Assembly: GCF_000974425.1 (NCBI RefSeq)
Contig: NZ_CP010429.1
Location: forward strand, 6,092,501 to 6,156,500
Source of the DNA: Spirosoma radiotolerans
GTDB lineage: Bacteria; Bacteroidota; Bacteroidia; Cytophagales; Spirosomataceae
Direction: 5' to 3'
Length of the DNA stretch: 64,000 bases
Position numbers and translations under genes: made by a program. Under the pieces are notes generated by a model, which had not been told where the DNA came from, made no database searches, and saw nothing but the letters and a program-made list of their open reading frames with translations. Positions 9,328-17,608 of the stretch are shown here, in pieces. The number at the start of each line of letters is the position of its first letter. The stretch's first letter is position 1.

Positions 9328-11754
9328 ATGCTACGAAACTATATCAAAATCGCCCTGCGAATTTTCAGGAAAGACACCACGTTCACGCTCATCAACGTGG
9401 TGGGGCTAGCCACCGGTTTGGCCGTGGCGCTGCTCATTATCCAGTATGTGCGGTTCGAGTTGAGCTATGAGAACACCAACCCGCTGGCTGACCGGATTGT
9501 GCGACTCACCATCGACTACATGAACGGTGGCTCGGTCGACGCACAGGACACGGAAACCAATCCTCCACTTGGGCCTAAAGCGAAGCGGGAAATGAGTGAA
9601 GTCGTCAATTTCACCCGCGCTTATCCCATTGGTGAGCCCATGTTAACGGTTCAGATTGGCGATACGTATTACCTGGTCGATAATGTCTTCGCCGTCGATT
9701 CTTCCTTTTTCTCGATGTTCAATTACGCGCTACTCCGGGGAAGCCGAACCAATCTCTTTACCAAGCCCCGGCAGGTTGTGCTGACAGAAAAAATGGCGCT
9801 GACCTACTTCAATACGCTCGATGTAGTGGGCAAAACCCTGAAAATCCCAAGATCGGAAAGCAGCGTTCTATTCGAAATAGTAGGCGTCGTACCGAATAGT
9901 CCAGCTAACACACACTTGAAATTTGATATGCTTTTCTCGTATCCGACGATGCTGTCGGACTTTGGTGAACAGGAAGACAACTGGGATGGAAACAATACCC
10001 TCACCTATGTGCAACTAGCCGATAACGCCCGTTATGAAGGGTTCACAAAATCGCTGGTGGCCCTCAATAACCGATTGATTCGCGAAAAGAAGGTCAGAAA
10101 TCACCGGATGATCGGCCAGAAAATCAGCGACATTCACCTCTACTCGCATAAGAACTTCGAAACCGAACCGAATGGCGACGCCCGGTCCGTGTACTTTCTG
10201 CTGGGCGTGGCGCTCCTGGTGCTCTTCAGTGCCTTTGTCAATTACGTGAATCTGACCACCGCCAAAGCCCTCGACCGAGCACGGGAAATTGGCATGAGAA
10301 AGGTCGTTGGCTCGACCCAGATCCAGATAAGACTACAAATCTTCACAGAAACCGTTCTGGTCAATATTGTTGCCGGAATCCTGGCCGTGGGATTAGTCGG
10401 TGCGCTGCGGTCGGTGTTTGTTGAGGTGGCGGGCCTGCCCGATGGCTTTACCGTATTCGGGGACGTATTTTTCTGGGAGAGCGTTGGGGCGTTTTTAGTA
10501 CTAAGTGTTGCCTTATCGGGCTTTTATCCAGCTTTTGTTCTGTCTTCGTTCGATCCGATTACCGTTCTCAAAGGTAATTTTTCGCGCTCTGGCAAAGGGA
10601 CGTTGCTGCGCAAGTCGCTCGTGGTTTTTCAATTCGCCATTACCCTGATTCTGCTGGTACAAACGTTCGCCGTTTATCAGCAGGTCAATTTTCTACGGAA
10701 ACAAAACCTGGGGGTGAACATTGATCGCACGCTTGTGGTAAAAGCGCCGGTGGGAAGCAAGGCGCAGCAGGATTACGGAGCGTTTCGGCAAATGCTGATC
10801 GATCAGGCACAGGTAAAGGCCGTATCTCTGTCCGGTACCGTACCGGGCATGGGATCGACCCAGATGAATACGACAACGGGTATTAATTTATCGGACGTCG
10901 ACAAAAAAACCTCCTACAATTATTACCTGACTCAGATAGACACCTCGTTTATTGACCTGATGGGTATCAAGTTGCTGGCGGGCAGAAACTTCGATGCTAC
11001 CACCCGGCCCGGCTTTTCGGATACAACTGATCGGCAACTTATTGTCAATGAGGAAACCCTCCGGCTCTGGGAAATCCCGACACCCGCACAAGCCATTGGC
11101 AGACGGGTAGACCTCTGGGGGCGCAAGGCAACGATTCGGGGCGTTGTCAAAAATTACCACTACGAATCGCCCAAGGCGGCCTACATTCCGATCATCCATA
11201 TGTATTCGCCCAACTTCGATTCATTCGCCAGCGTAAAGTTTGCCGGGGGAAATTCCAAGGAACAACTCGCGACATTGAAGAAGGTATACGAGGCTAATTT
11301 TCCCTATTCGCCGTTTAGCTATTTCTTCATGGACAGTGAATATGATAAACAATACAAAGCCGACGACCGCTTTCAGCAGGTGTTTGGCGCCCTGACGGGC
11401 TTCGCCATTCTGATCTCCTGCTTAGGCCTGTTCGGCCTGGCCACGTTCACCGTTTCTAAACGAACGAAGGAGATTGGCATTCGCAAAGTCATTGGCGCCA
11501 GTACAACAAACCTGATGATTTTACTCTCGACCGATTTTATACGAACGGTCCTGTTCTCCATACTAATCGGCCTGCCGATTACCTATTTTTTAGTCAAAAT
11601 GTGGCTGGCCAGTTACGCGGCCCGCATCGAGCTAGACTGGTGGCTTTTTGCTGCACCCGCCCTTCTTGTCCTGTTACTGGTAGTGGTATCCGTTGGTGGC
11701 AAAACGATTTCGACTGCCCTGATGAACCCCGTTAAATCGTTGCGATCGGAATAA
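9328..11754 (+). CDS. FtsX/MacB-like ABC permease D
   Basis: An 808-residue permease starting 'MLRNYIKIALRIFRKD'. It is one of the more divergent members. The second cytoplasmic motif is 'SKRTKEIGIRKVIGAS' (Ser-Lys instead of Glu-Gln), and the tail is 'KTISTALMNPVKSLRSE' instead of 'FQSIKAALMNP...'. The first motif is 'DRAREIGMRKVVGS'. The segment after helix 5 ('LGVNIDRTLVV', then a Lys/Gln-rich helix) resembles the gene at 25725 ('LGVDIGQTLVL'), its probable closest paralogue. It lies 103 bp after permease C, with a palindromic element between. Confidence 0.86.
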   Translation: MLRNYIKIALRIFRKDTTFTLINVVGLATGLAVALLIIQYVRFELSYENTNPLADRIVRLTIDYMNGGSVDAQDTETNPPLGPKAKREMSEVVNFTRAYPIGEPMLTVQIGDTYYLVDNVFAVDSSFFSMFNYALLRGSRTNLFTKPRQVVLTEKMALTYFNTLDVVGKTLKIPRSESSVLFEIVGVVPNSPANTHLKFDMLFSYPTMLSDFGEQEDNWDGNNTLTYVQLADNARYEGFTKSLVALNNRLIREKKVRNHRMIGQKISDIHLYSHKNFETEPNGDARSVYFLLGVALLVLFSAFVNYVNLTTAKALDRAREIGMRKVVGSTQIQIRLQIFTETVLVNIVAGILAVGLVGALRSVFVEVAGLPDGFTVFGDVFFWESVGAFLVLSVALSGFYPAFVLSSFDPITVLKGNFSRSGKGTLLRKSLVVFQFAITLILLVQTFAVYQQVNFLRKQNLGVNIDRTLVVKAPVGSKAQQDYGAFRQMLIDQAQVKAVSLSGTVPGMGSTQMNTTTGINLSDVDKKTSYNYYLTQIDTSFIDLMGIKLLAGRNFDATTRPGFSDTTDRQLIVNEETLRLWEIPTPAQAIGRRVDLWGRKATIRGVVKNYHYESPKAAYIPIIHMYSPNFDSFASVKFAGGNSKEQLATLKKVYEANFPYSPFSYFFMDSEYDKQYKADDRFQQVFGALTGFAILISCLGLFGLATFTVSKRTKEIGIRKVIGASTTNLMILLSTDFIRTVLFSILIGLPITYFLVKMWLASYAARIELDWWLFAAPALLVLLLVVVSVGGKTISTALMNPVKSLRSE

Positions 11755-11761
11755 ACTTGTA

Positions 11762-11849
11762 GAGCCGCGACCCTTCGCGGCTCAGCAACCGGATGGTTTT
11801 GTAGATACTAAAATTGCTGACGCACAGGAGCCGCAAGAGATTGCGGCTC
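11762..11849. repeat. Composite palindromic element, copy 3
   Basis: The best-preserved copy: GAGCCGCGA-ccct-TCGCGGCTC (11762-11783) and GAGCCGCAA-gaga-TTGCGGCTC (11828-11849), joined by a spacer with CAGCAACCGGATGG and a T tract. The outermost bases, GTAGAGCCGC on the left and GCGGCTCTAC on the right, are inverted copies of each other. The whole unit therefore has terminal inverted repeats. Confidence 0.7.
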
Positions 11850-11868
11850 TACACAAATACCCAACATT

Positions 11869-14322
11869 ATGTTTAAAAGCTATTTTACGACCGCCCTCCG
11901 CGCCCTGAAGCGCAACTGGAGTTATTCGATCATCAACGTGCTGGGGCTAACACTCAGCCTGGCCTGCTGTCTGCTCTTGTTTCTGGCCATTCGCTATGAA
12001 CTAAGCTTCGACAAGCACAATGCACACGCGGAGCAAACCTACCGGCTAATTTCGGGCAATAGACAATCAACGGAAGACCGCTGGCAGGCTGGCCTTCCAC
12101 TTCCGGCGCTACCGGCTCTCCGAAACGATTTCCCATCGTTGAAACACGATGTAACAATGGTTTATCGATTGGCGAATGTGGTTGTCAGCGTGCGGGGGAG
12201 AGCGAATGTAGCGACTAAAAAATTTCAGGAAGGTGATGGCGTCATCGCCTTCGCGGAGCCCGAATACTTCCGCCTGTTCGACTACACCTGGAAAAACGGC
12301 AGTCCGCAAACATCGCTCAACAATCCCAATACAGTTGTGTTGAGCGAGCGTATGGCTGAAAAATACTTTGGTGCAGGCAATCCAATTGGTAAAACCCTCC
12401 GGGTTGAAAACAAGACCGATTTTGTCGTAACGGGTGTGGTGCAGGAGCCGCCCACCACGAGTAGCGTGCCCTTCAGTGTCCTGTTGTCGTTTGCTTCCCT
12501 AAAACAGTTTGGCGCCAGCACCAACTGGGACGACTGGCAGTCGACATACGGTGGGGCGCAGATCTATCTGAAGCTGCCCAATGCCCCAGCTGATCAACCG
12601 ATGGCTGCCGCCCAGATGGACAAACAACTGGCTGCCTTCGTCAGCAAATACCACAAACCCGATGATGCTCGTGACCTGATCTACGCGTTGCAACCGCTGA
12701 CCAGCATTCACTTCGACACGCGTACCGACAATTATGCCAAACGGACGGTCAGCAAGGAAATGATCTGGGCAATGGCGCTAATTGGCCTGTTTATCCTCGT
12801 CACAGCTTGTGTCAACTTTGTGAATCTGGCTACTGCGCAGGCCATTCGGCGGGCCAAAGAAGTAGGCGTTCGGAAAGTGCTGGGCAGTTCGCGTGGTCAA
12901 CTGGTTCGTCAGTTCCTGGGTGAAACCGGCGTGCTGACAGCCCTGTCGATGGTGTTGGCCTTTATCGTTGCACAGGCATCACTACCGTATGTGGGCGAGT
13001 TACTCAACATAAAGCCGGGGGGCGCAACATTGTTCGACCCAACCGTTATCTTCTTTCTGTGTGTCCTGGGGATACTGACCACCACACTGGCAGGCTTTTA
13101 TCCGGCCCTGGTCCTGTCGGGTTACCAACCCATTTTGGCGTTGAAAGGAAAGATCCGGGCATCGGGTCGGGGCAACGCGCAGCTATCGCTCCGCCGGGGA
13201 TTAATTGTGGGGCAATTTGCCATTTCACAATTGCTCATTATTGGAACGATCATTGCCTACAGCCAGATGAAGTACTTCCGCTCAGCTGATTTAGGCTACA
13301 GCCGGGATGCCGTGCTAACGGTGCTGATACCGGAGAAAAAGCCCGGTCAGCTCGAAAGTCTGAAAGCGAAACTGACGGGTCTACCCGGTATACAGTCCAT
13401 GAGTTTTGCCATGACAACACCGTCCTCAAGCAGCAACTGGACAACGGGGTTTCGCTTCGGTAACTCAGACAAAGAACCCGACTATGGTGTGCTGATGCGC
13501 CCGGCCGATACCGCCTACGTGCATACCTACGGCCTCAGGCTGCTGGCCGGACGCATGTACCAGCCCGCCGACACCATCCGGGAGCTGGTAATCAATGAGG
13601 CTTTTATGAAACGGCTCGGTTTCCAGAAGCCCGAGCAGGTGATTGGCAAGTTGATGACGGTGAACGGCGAAGAAATGAAAAAGCCCATTGTTGGCGTCGT
13701 CAAAGATTTCAACGCGTTTTCACTGCATCAGCACATCGAACCCAGTGTGTTGACCTCTTACCGCGATCAATACCGGAGTCTGGGAATTAAACTAGCCGCG
13801 GGCCAAACCAGCCCTGAAGCCATCAGCCAACTCCTGAAAACGATCGAAACGCACTGGAACGCCACCTTCCCCGACTTTGTCTTTAAATACAGTTTTCTGG
13901 ACGAAACACTTGCCAATTTCTACAAGACCGAAGAACGGATGTACCTGCTGTTCCAGTTGCTGGCGGGGATTGCCATCTTCATTGGCTGTCTGGGTTTGTA
14001 TGGCGTGGTCGCTTTTATGGCCGAAACCCGAACCAAGGAAGTGGGTATCCGCAAAGCCCTGGGCGCTTCGACGGCTCATATCTTTGGCTTGTTCACCTTC
14101 GATTTCGTTAAGCTGGTGCTGGTAGCGCTGGTACTGAGTTCGCCCATAGCCTGGTACGTTATGAATCAATGGCTCCAGAAGTTTGCTTACAAAATCGACA
14201 TAGCCTGGTGGATGTTTGCGCTAGCGGGCCTGCTGGCCGTAGGCGTTGCGTTGCTAACAGTGAGTTTCCAGAGCATCAAAGCCGCCCTGATGAACCCAGT
14301 CAAAAGTTTACGGAGTGAGTGA
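11869..14322 (+). CDS. FtsX/MacB-like ABC permease E
   Basis: An 817-residue permease starting 'MFKSYFTTALRALKRNW', the longest of the set. It defines a subfamily with the genes at 23285 and 40802: helix 6 reads 'GCLGLYGVVAFMAE' rather than 'ACLGLFGLATF'. The two motifs are 'IRRAKEVGVRKVLGS' and 'ETRTKEVGIRKALGAS'. The N-terminal 60 residues are nearly the same as in the 23285 protein, its clear closest paralogue. A Pro/Gln/Ala insert in the first core domain (around 'NAPADQPMAAAQ') accounts for the extra length. Confidence 0.88.
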   Translation: MFKSYFTTALRALKRNWSYSIINVLGLTLSLACCLLLFLAIRYELSFDKHNAHAEQTYRLISGNRQSTEDRWQAGLPLPALPALRNDFPSLKHDVTMVYRLANVVVSVRGRANVATKKFQEGDGVIAFAEPEYFRLFDYTWKNGSPQTSLNNPNTVVLSERMAEKYFGAGNPIGKTLRVENKTDFVVTGVVQEPPTTSSVPFSVLLSFASLKQFGASTNWDDWQSTYGGAQIYLKLPNAPADQPMAAAQMDKQLAAFVSKYHKPDDARDLIYALQPLTSIHFDTRTDNYAKRTVSKEMIWAMALIGLFILVTACVNFVNLATAQAIRRAKEVGVRKVLGSSRGQLVRQFLGETGVLTALSMVLAFIVAQASLPYVGELLNIKPGGATLFDPTVIFFLCVLGILTTTLAGFYPALVLSGYQPILALKGKIRASGRGNAQLSLRRGLIVGQFAISQLLIIGTIIAYSQMKYFRSADLGYSRDAVLTVLIPEKKPGQLESLKAKLTGLPGIQSMSFAMTTPSSSSNWTTGFRFGNSDKEPDYGVLMRPADTAYVHTYGLRLLAGRMYQPADTIRELVINEAFMKRLGFQKPEQVIGKLMTVNGEEMKKPIVGVVKDFNAFSLHQHIEPSVLTSYRDQYRSLGIKLAAGQTSPEAISQLLKTIETHWNATFPDFVFKYSFLDETLANFYKTEERMYLLFQLLAGIAIFIGCLGLYGVVAFMAETRTKEVGIRKALGASTAHIFGLFTFDFVKLVLVALVLSSPIAWYVMNQWLQKFAYKIDIAWWMFALAGLLAVGVALLTVSFQSIKAALMNPVKSLRSE

Positions 14323-14433
14323 GGTATGGAGCAACGTAAAGCAGAATTTGGTGTCTGTTAGCTAATAACTGCCTTCGCGCCTGATCCATTGACTTTGGGG
14401 CAGCTTATCGAAACCGACCAATCAATAACCAAC

Positions 14434-15036
14434 ATGAAAACGCTCGCAACCACTTTACTGGCCTTTACCACATCGCTGGCTCTTGCCCAGCATTCATCCA
14501 TCAGCCGGAGCATCAACGACGACGGCAAAACGCTATCGATCCGGATAAAAGGCACCGTCGACGATAAGCCGATTGATTATGATCGCACCTTCGATGTGTC
14601 CAGTTTGAACAAAGCCGAGCGAAACGCCCTGCGCGAACACATTCTGGATTCACTGAATGTGGCCGTTCCTGAACCACCCCGGCCGCCCGTTGCTCCGCGT
14701 GCCGCGCTGGTTCCACGCACGCCGGGTGTTCCCAAGCCCCCTACGCCACCTCGTCAGCCAGAGTCGATTGACATCAACAGCAGTGATCAGACGATTGTAT
14801 CGATCAACAATGGCGATAACATGACGGTGGCCGTGGGTGGAAAACAACCCTATACTAAAGAGGTGAACTACAATTCAGAATCGGGGCAGTTGCACCTGCG
14901 CTATCGGTTCCGGAAAGATGGTGACGATTTTACCTACGACCGAACCCTCGATGCACAAAATAAATCGCAGCAGGAGCGGCAACGCATCATCGACACTATT
15001 GAGAAAGAAATAGGCGTGCCCACAACCCGAAAATAA
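14434..15036 (+). CDS. Secreted protein, paralogue of 33384 gene
   Basis: A 200-residue protein of unrecognised family. It has a signal peptide ('MKTLATTLLAFTTSLALAQ'), then a conserved block with 'INDDGKTLSIRI', 'RTFDVSSL' and 'LREHILDSLNVA', a Pro-rich linker (about residues 88-120), and a C-terminal block 'FRKDGDDFTYDRTLD' ending in a basic helix. Both conserved blocks recur in the protein at 33384-33965, so this is a two-member family. It lies between permeases E and F with a 9-bp gap to F, so it is very likely cotranscribed. A periplasmic partner of the permeases is a reasonable guess. ATG 14434 is preferred over 14389 because it begins the signal peptide. Confidence 0.75.
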   Translation: MKTLATTLLAFTTSLALAQHSSISRSINDDGKTLSIRIKGTVDDKPIDYDRTFDVSSLNKAERNALREHILDSLNVAVPEPPRPPVAPRAALVPRTPGVPKPPTPPRQPESIDINSSDQTIVSINNGDNMTVAVGGKQPYTKEVNYNSESGQLHLRYRFRKDGDDFTYDRTLDAQNKSQQERQRIIDTIEKEIGVPTTRK

Positions 15037-15045
15037 CGAACCCCG

Positions 15046-17436
15046 ATGCTGACGAACTACATCAAAATTGCCTGGCGAAACCTCATTCGCAACAAAGCCT
15101 TTTCGGCGATCAATATTCTGGGATTGGCGCTGGGTATGGGCTGTAGTTTGCTCATTTTCCTGTGGATTCAGGACGAGCTAAGCATAGACCGCTACCATGC
15201 AAACGGCCCGTATCTATACAACGTTATGCAACGGCAGTTCTACGACGGACAGGTGCAGACAGGCCGATTTACGCCCGGCATATTAGCCGATGAACTGAAA
15301 AGGCAGTTCCCGGAAGTCGTGTATGCAGCTGGCTATACGGGATGGGCCGCCAATGTAACGTTTGCCGCTGGTGAGAAGATCAACAAAGAAACAGGCCATT
15401 GGGCAGGTGCGGACTGGTTCAAGATGCTCAGCATTCCCCTGCTGGCCGGTACGCCTGCCACGGCCCTGAATTCGCCAAACAGCCTGGCCATCTCCCGGAA
15501 AGTAGCCGAGTTTTATTTCGGCAATCCTGTGGCGGCTCTTGGCAAAAGCATTCGTATCGATAACAAGAACGATTACCAGGTTACGGCTGTCTTCGAAAAC
15601 CTGCCTGAAACCTCGTCCGACAGCTACGACTTCCTGCTGAACTGGTACGACTGTCTGACGCGGAATCCATGGATGAAAGAGTGGGGCAATAATGGCCCCC
15701 ACACGCGCATCATGCTTCGCTCCGACAACAATGGCGGACAGGTCAACATAGCTGCTTTTGAGACCAAGCTGAAACCCTTTCTGAGGAAGTATAATAAAGA
15801 CATTGGCAAAAGTTTCGATGCCCAGCTCTTTTTACAAGCTTACCCGGACGGGTACCTGTATTCGAACTTCAAGAATGGCCAACAGGATGGCGGTCGTATC
15901 GAGTATGTGCGTTTGTTTGCCATTGTCGCTGTCTTCCTATTGCTGATCGCCTGCATCAATTTTATGAATCTGGCCACCGCCCGCTCCGTCAAACGCGCTC
16001 GGGAGGTAGGCGTTCGGAAAGTTATTGGCGCAGTCCGGAGCATCCTGGCGGGTCAGTTTATCGGGGAGGCTTTATTGTTTACGGTGCTGGCTTTAGGCAT
16101 TGCCTTATTCCTGGTTTTCCTGGCGCTTCCCTCCTTTAATTCGCTGACGGGCAAACACATCAGTTTGCAAACCATACAGCCTTCCTTTTGGGTGGGTCTG
16201 GTTGTCATGACGCTGCTTACCGGGCTACTAGCGGGTAGTTATCCAGCGCTGTTTCTGTCATCGCTGGAGCCAGTGCGGGTCTTAAAAGGCACCCTAAAAT
16301 TCGGAGCCGGGGCCCGGTTCTTTCGGCAGGGGCTGGTCGTATTTCAGTTTGTGCTGTCCATGCTGCTCATCGCAGGGACGATCATCGTGTATCGGCAGGT
16401 TAACTACGTGCAAACGACTAACCTTGGCTACGAGCGGGAGAATTTGATTTACGTTCCAGTGGAGGGCGAACTCACCAGTCAGTCGAACTACAAAACATTT
16501 AAAGATGAGTTGCTTCGGCAACCTGGTATCCTGGCGGTATCGTCCATGCAGGAGGCCCCGACCAACATCGGCAGTAGCACCGGCGGGGTAACCTGGCCGG
16601 GAAAAGACCCGAATGTGAATATTGAAATCACCCAGACAGCCGCGGGGTATGACCTCATGAAAACGCTGAAGGTGAAACTGACCGGCCGGGACTTCTCCCC
16701 CGAATTTGGAACCGACACGACCAACTACCTCATCAACGAAGCGACCGCCAAACGCATTGGCTATAAAAACCCAGTGGGGCAGCCAATTACCATGTGGGGC
16801 AAACCGGGGAAGATCATCGGCGTCATGCAGGATTTTCATTTTCAGTCGCTGCACATTCCCATTGCGCCCCTGATCATCCGGTTAAGCACTGAACCTGGCT
16901 CACAGAATTTCCTCATTCGGACGCAACCGGGACAAACCACGCAGGCACTGGCCAGTATCGAAAGCTTGTGGAAGCAGATGAACCCGAAGTTTCCGTTTGC
17001 CTACCGCTTTGCTGATGATGAATACCAGAAGCTGTACAAGAGCGAAACCGTTGTGGGCAGTCTGGCCAATTACTTTGCGTTCCTGGCTATTTTCATTTCC
17101 TGTTTAGGTCTGTTTGGGCTCTCGGCGTTTACAGCCGAACAGCGCACTAAAGAAATCGGCGTGCGCAAAGTATTGGGCGCATCCGTAAGCAGTATTATTG
17201 GGTTACTTTCCAAAGATTTCCTGAAGCTGGTCTTGTTGGCGATTGCCATTGCGTCGCCACTGGCCTGGTATGCTATGAACGAGTGGTTGCAGGGCTTTGC
17301 GTACAAAGTAGCGTTATCGTGGTGGGTGTTCGCGCTGGCGGGCGTACTGGCTATCGGCATTGCGTTGCTCACCATTAGCTTTCAGAGCATCAAAGCGGCC
17401 CTGATGAATCCAGTGAAGAGTTTACGCAGCGAATAA
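15046..17436 (+). CDS. FtsX/MacB-like ABC permease F
   Basis: A 796-residue permease starting 'MLTNYIKIAWRNLIRNK', only 9 bp after the secreted protein gene. The motifs are 'VKRAREVGVRKVIGA' and 'EQRTKEIGVRKVLGAS', and the tail is 'KAALMNPVKSLRSE'. The first core domain is unusually rich in Trp and Tyr ('AGYTGWAANV', 'WYDCLTRNPWMKEWG') and differs from the other members, which may mean a different ligand. I see no obvious duplicate partner in the window. It is the last gene of the first run: the next permease has its own operator and promoter. Confidence 0.87.
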   Translation: MLTNYIKIAWRNLIRNKAFSAINILGLALGMGCSLLIFLWIQDELSIDRYHANGPYLYNVMQRQFYDGQVQTGRFTPGILADELKRQFPEVVYAAGYTGWAANVTFAAGEKINKETGHWAGADWFKMLSIPLLAGTPATALNSPNSLAISRKVAEFYFGNPVAALGKSIRIDNKNDYQVTAVFENLPETSSDSYDFLLNWYDCLTRNPWMKEWGNNGPHTRIMLRSDNNGGQVNIAAFETKLKPFLRKYNKDIGKSFDAQLFLQAYPDGYLYSNFKNGQQDGGRIEYVRLFAIVAVFLLLIACINFMNLATARSVKRAREVGVRKVIGAVRSILAGQFIGEALLFTVLALGIALFLVFLALPSFNSLTGKHISLQTIQPSFWVGLVVMTLLTGLLAGSYPALFLSSLEPVRVLKGTLKFGAGARFFRQGLVVFQFVLSMLLIAGTIIVYRQVNYVQTTNLGYERENLIYVPVEGELTSQSNYKTFKDELLRQPGILAVSSMQEAPTNIGSSTGGVTWPGKDPNVNIEITQTAAGYDLMKTLKVKLTGRDFSPEFGTDTTNYLINEATAKRIGYKNPVGQPITMWGKPGKIIGVMQDFHFQSLHIPIAPLIIRLSTEPGSQNFLIRTQPGQTTQALASIESLWKQMNPKFPFAYRFADDEYQKLYKSETVVGSLANYFAFLAIFISCLGLFGLSAFTAEQRTKEIGVRKVLGASVSSIIGLLSKDFLKLVLLAIAIASPLAWYAMNEWLQGFAYKVALSWWVFALAGVLAIGIALLTISFQSIKAALMNPVKSLRSE

Positions 17437-17463
17437 CACTTCACAATAGTATCTGATTACCCG

Positions 17464-17500
17464 TGTCCGCAACTGAACGAAAACCGTCCGTTTGCGGACA
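17464..17500 (+). promoter_or_regulatory. Tandem dyad operator 2 (putative UAS)
   Basis: GTCCG-N4-TGAAC followed 21 bp later by GTCCG-N4-CGGAC. The outer TGTCCGCAA and TTGCGGACA are identical to those of operator 1. It begins 27 bp after the stop of permease F and 89 bp before the promoter element at 17553. Confidence 0.75.
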
Positions 17501-17552
17501 CGGCTTGTTTCTGGCTAATTATAACTTAATGATAAACAGAAGATTGCAATCA

Positions 17553-17567
17553 TGGTACGCCATTTGG
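17553..17567 (+). promoter_or_regulatory. Sigma-54-type promoter 2
   Basis: TGGTACG-CCAT-TTGG, the same -24/-12-like pattern as at 1837. The predicted transcript start is near 17579, giving a leader of about 30 bases to ATG 17609. Confidence 0.65.
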
Positions 17568-17608
17568 GATACAGGGTTTAGTACATTGCCGGAAAACTAC
17601 CGTGTCCC

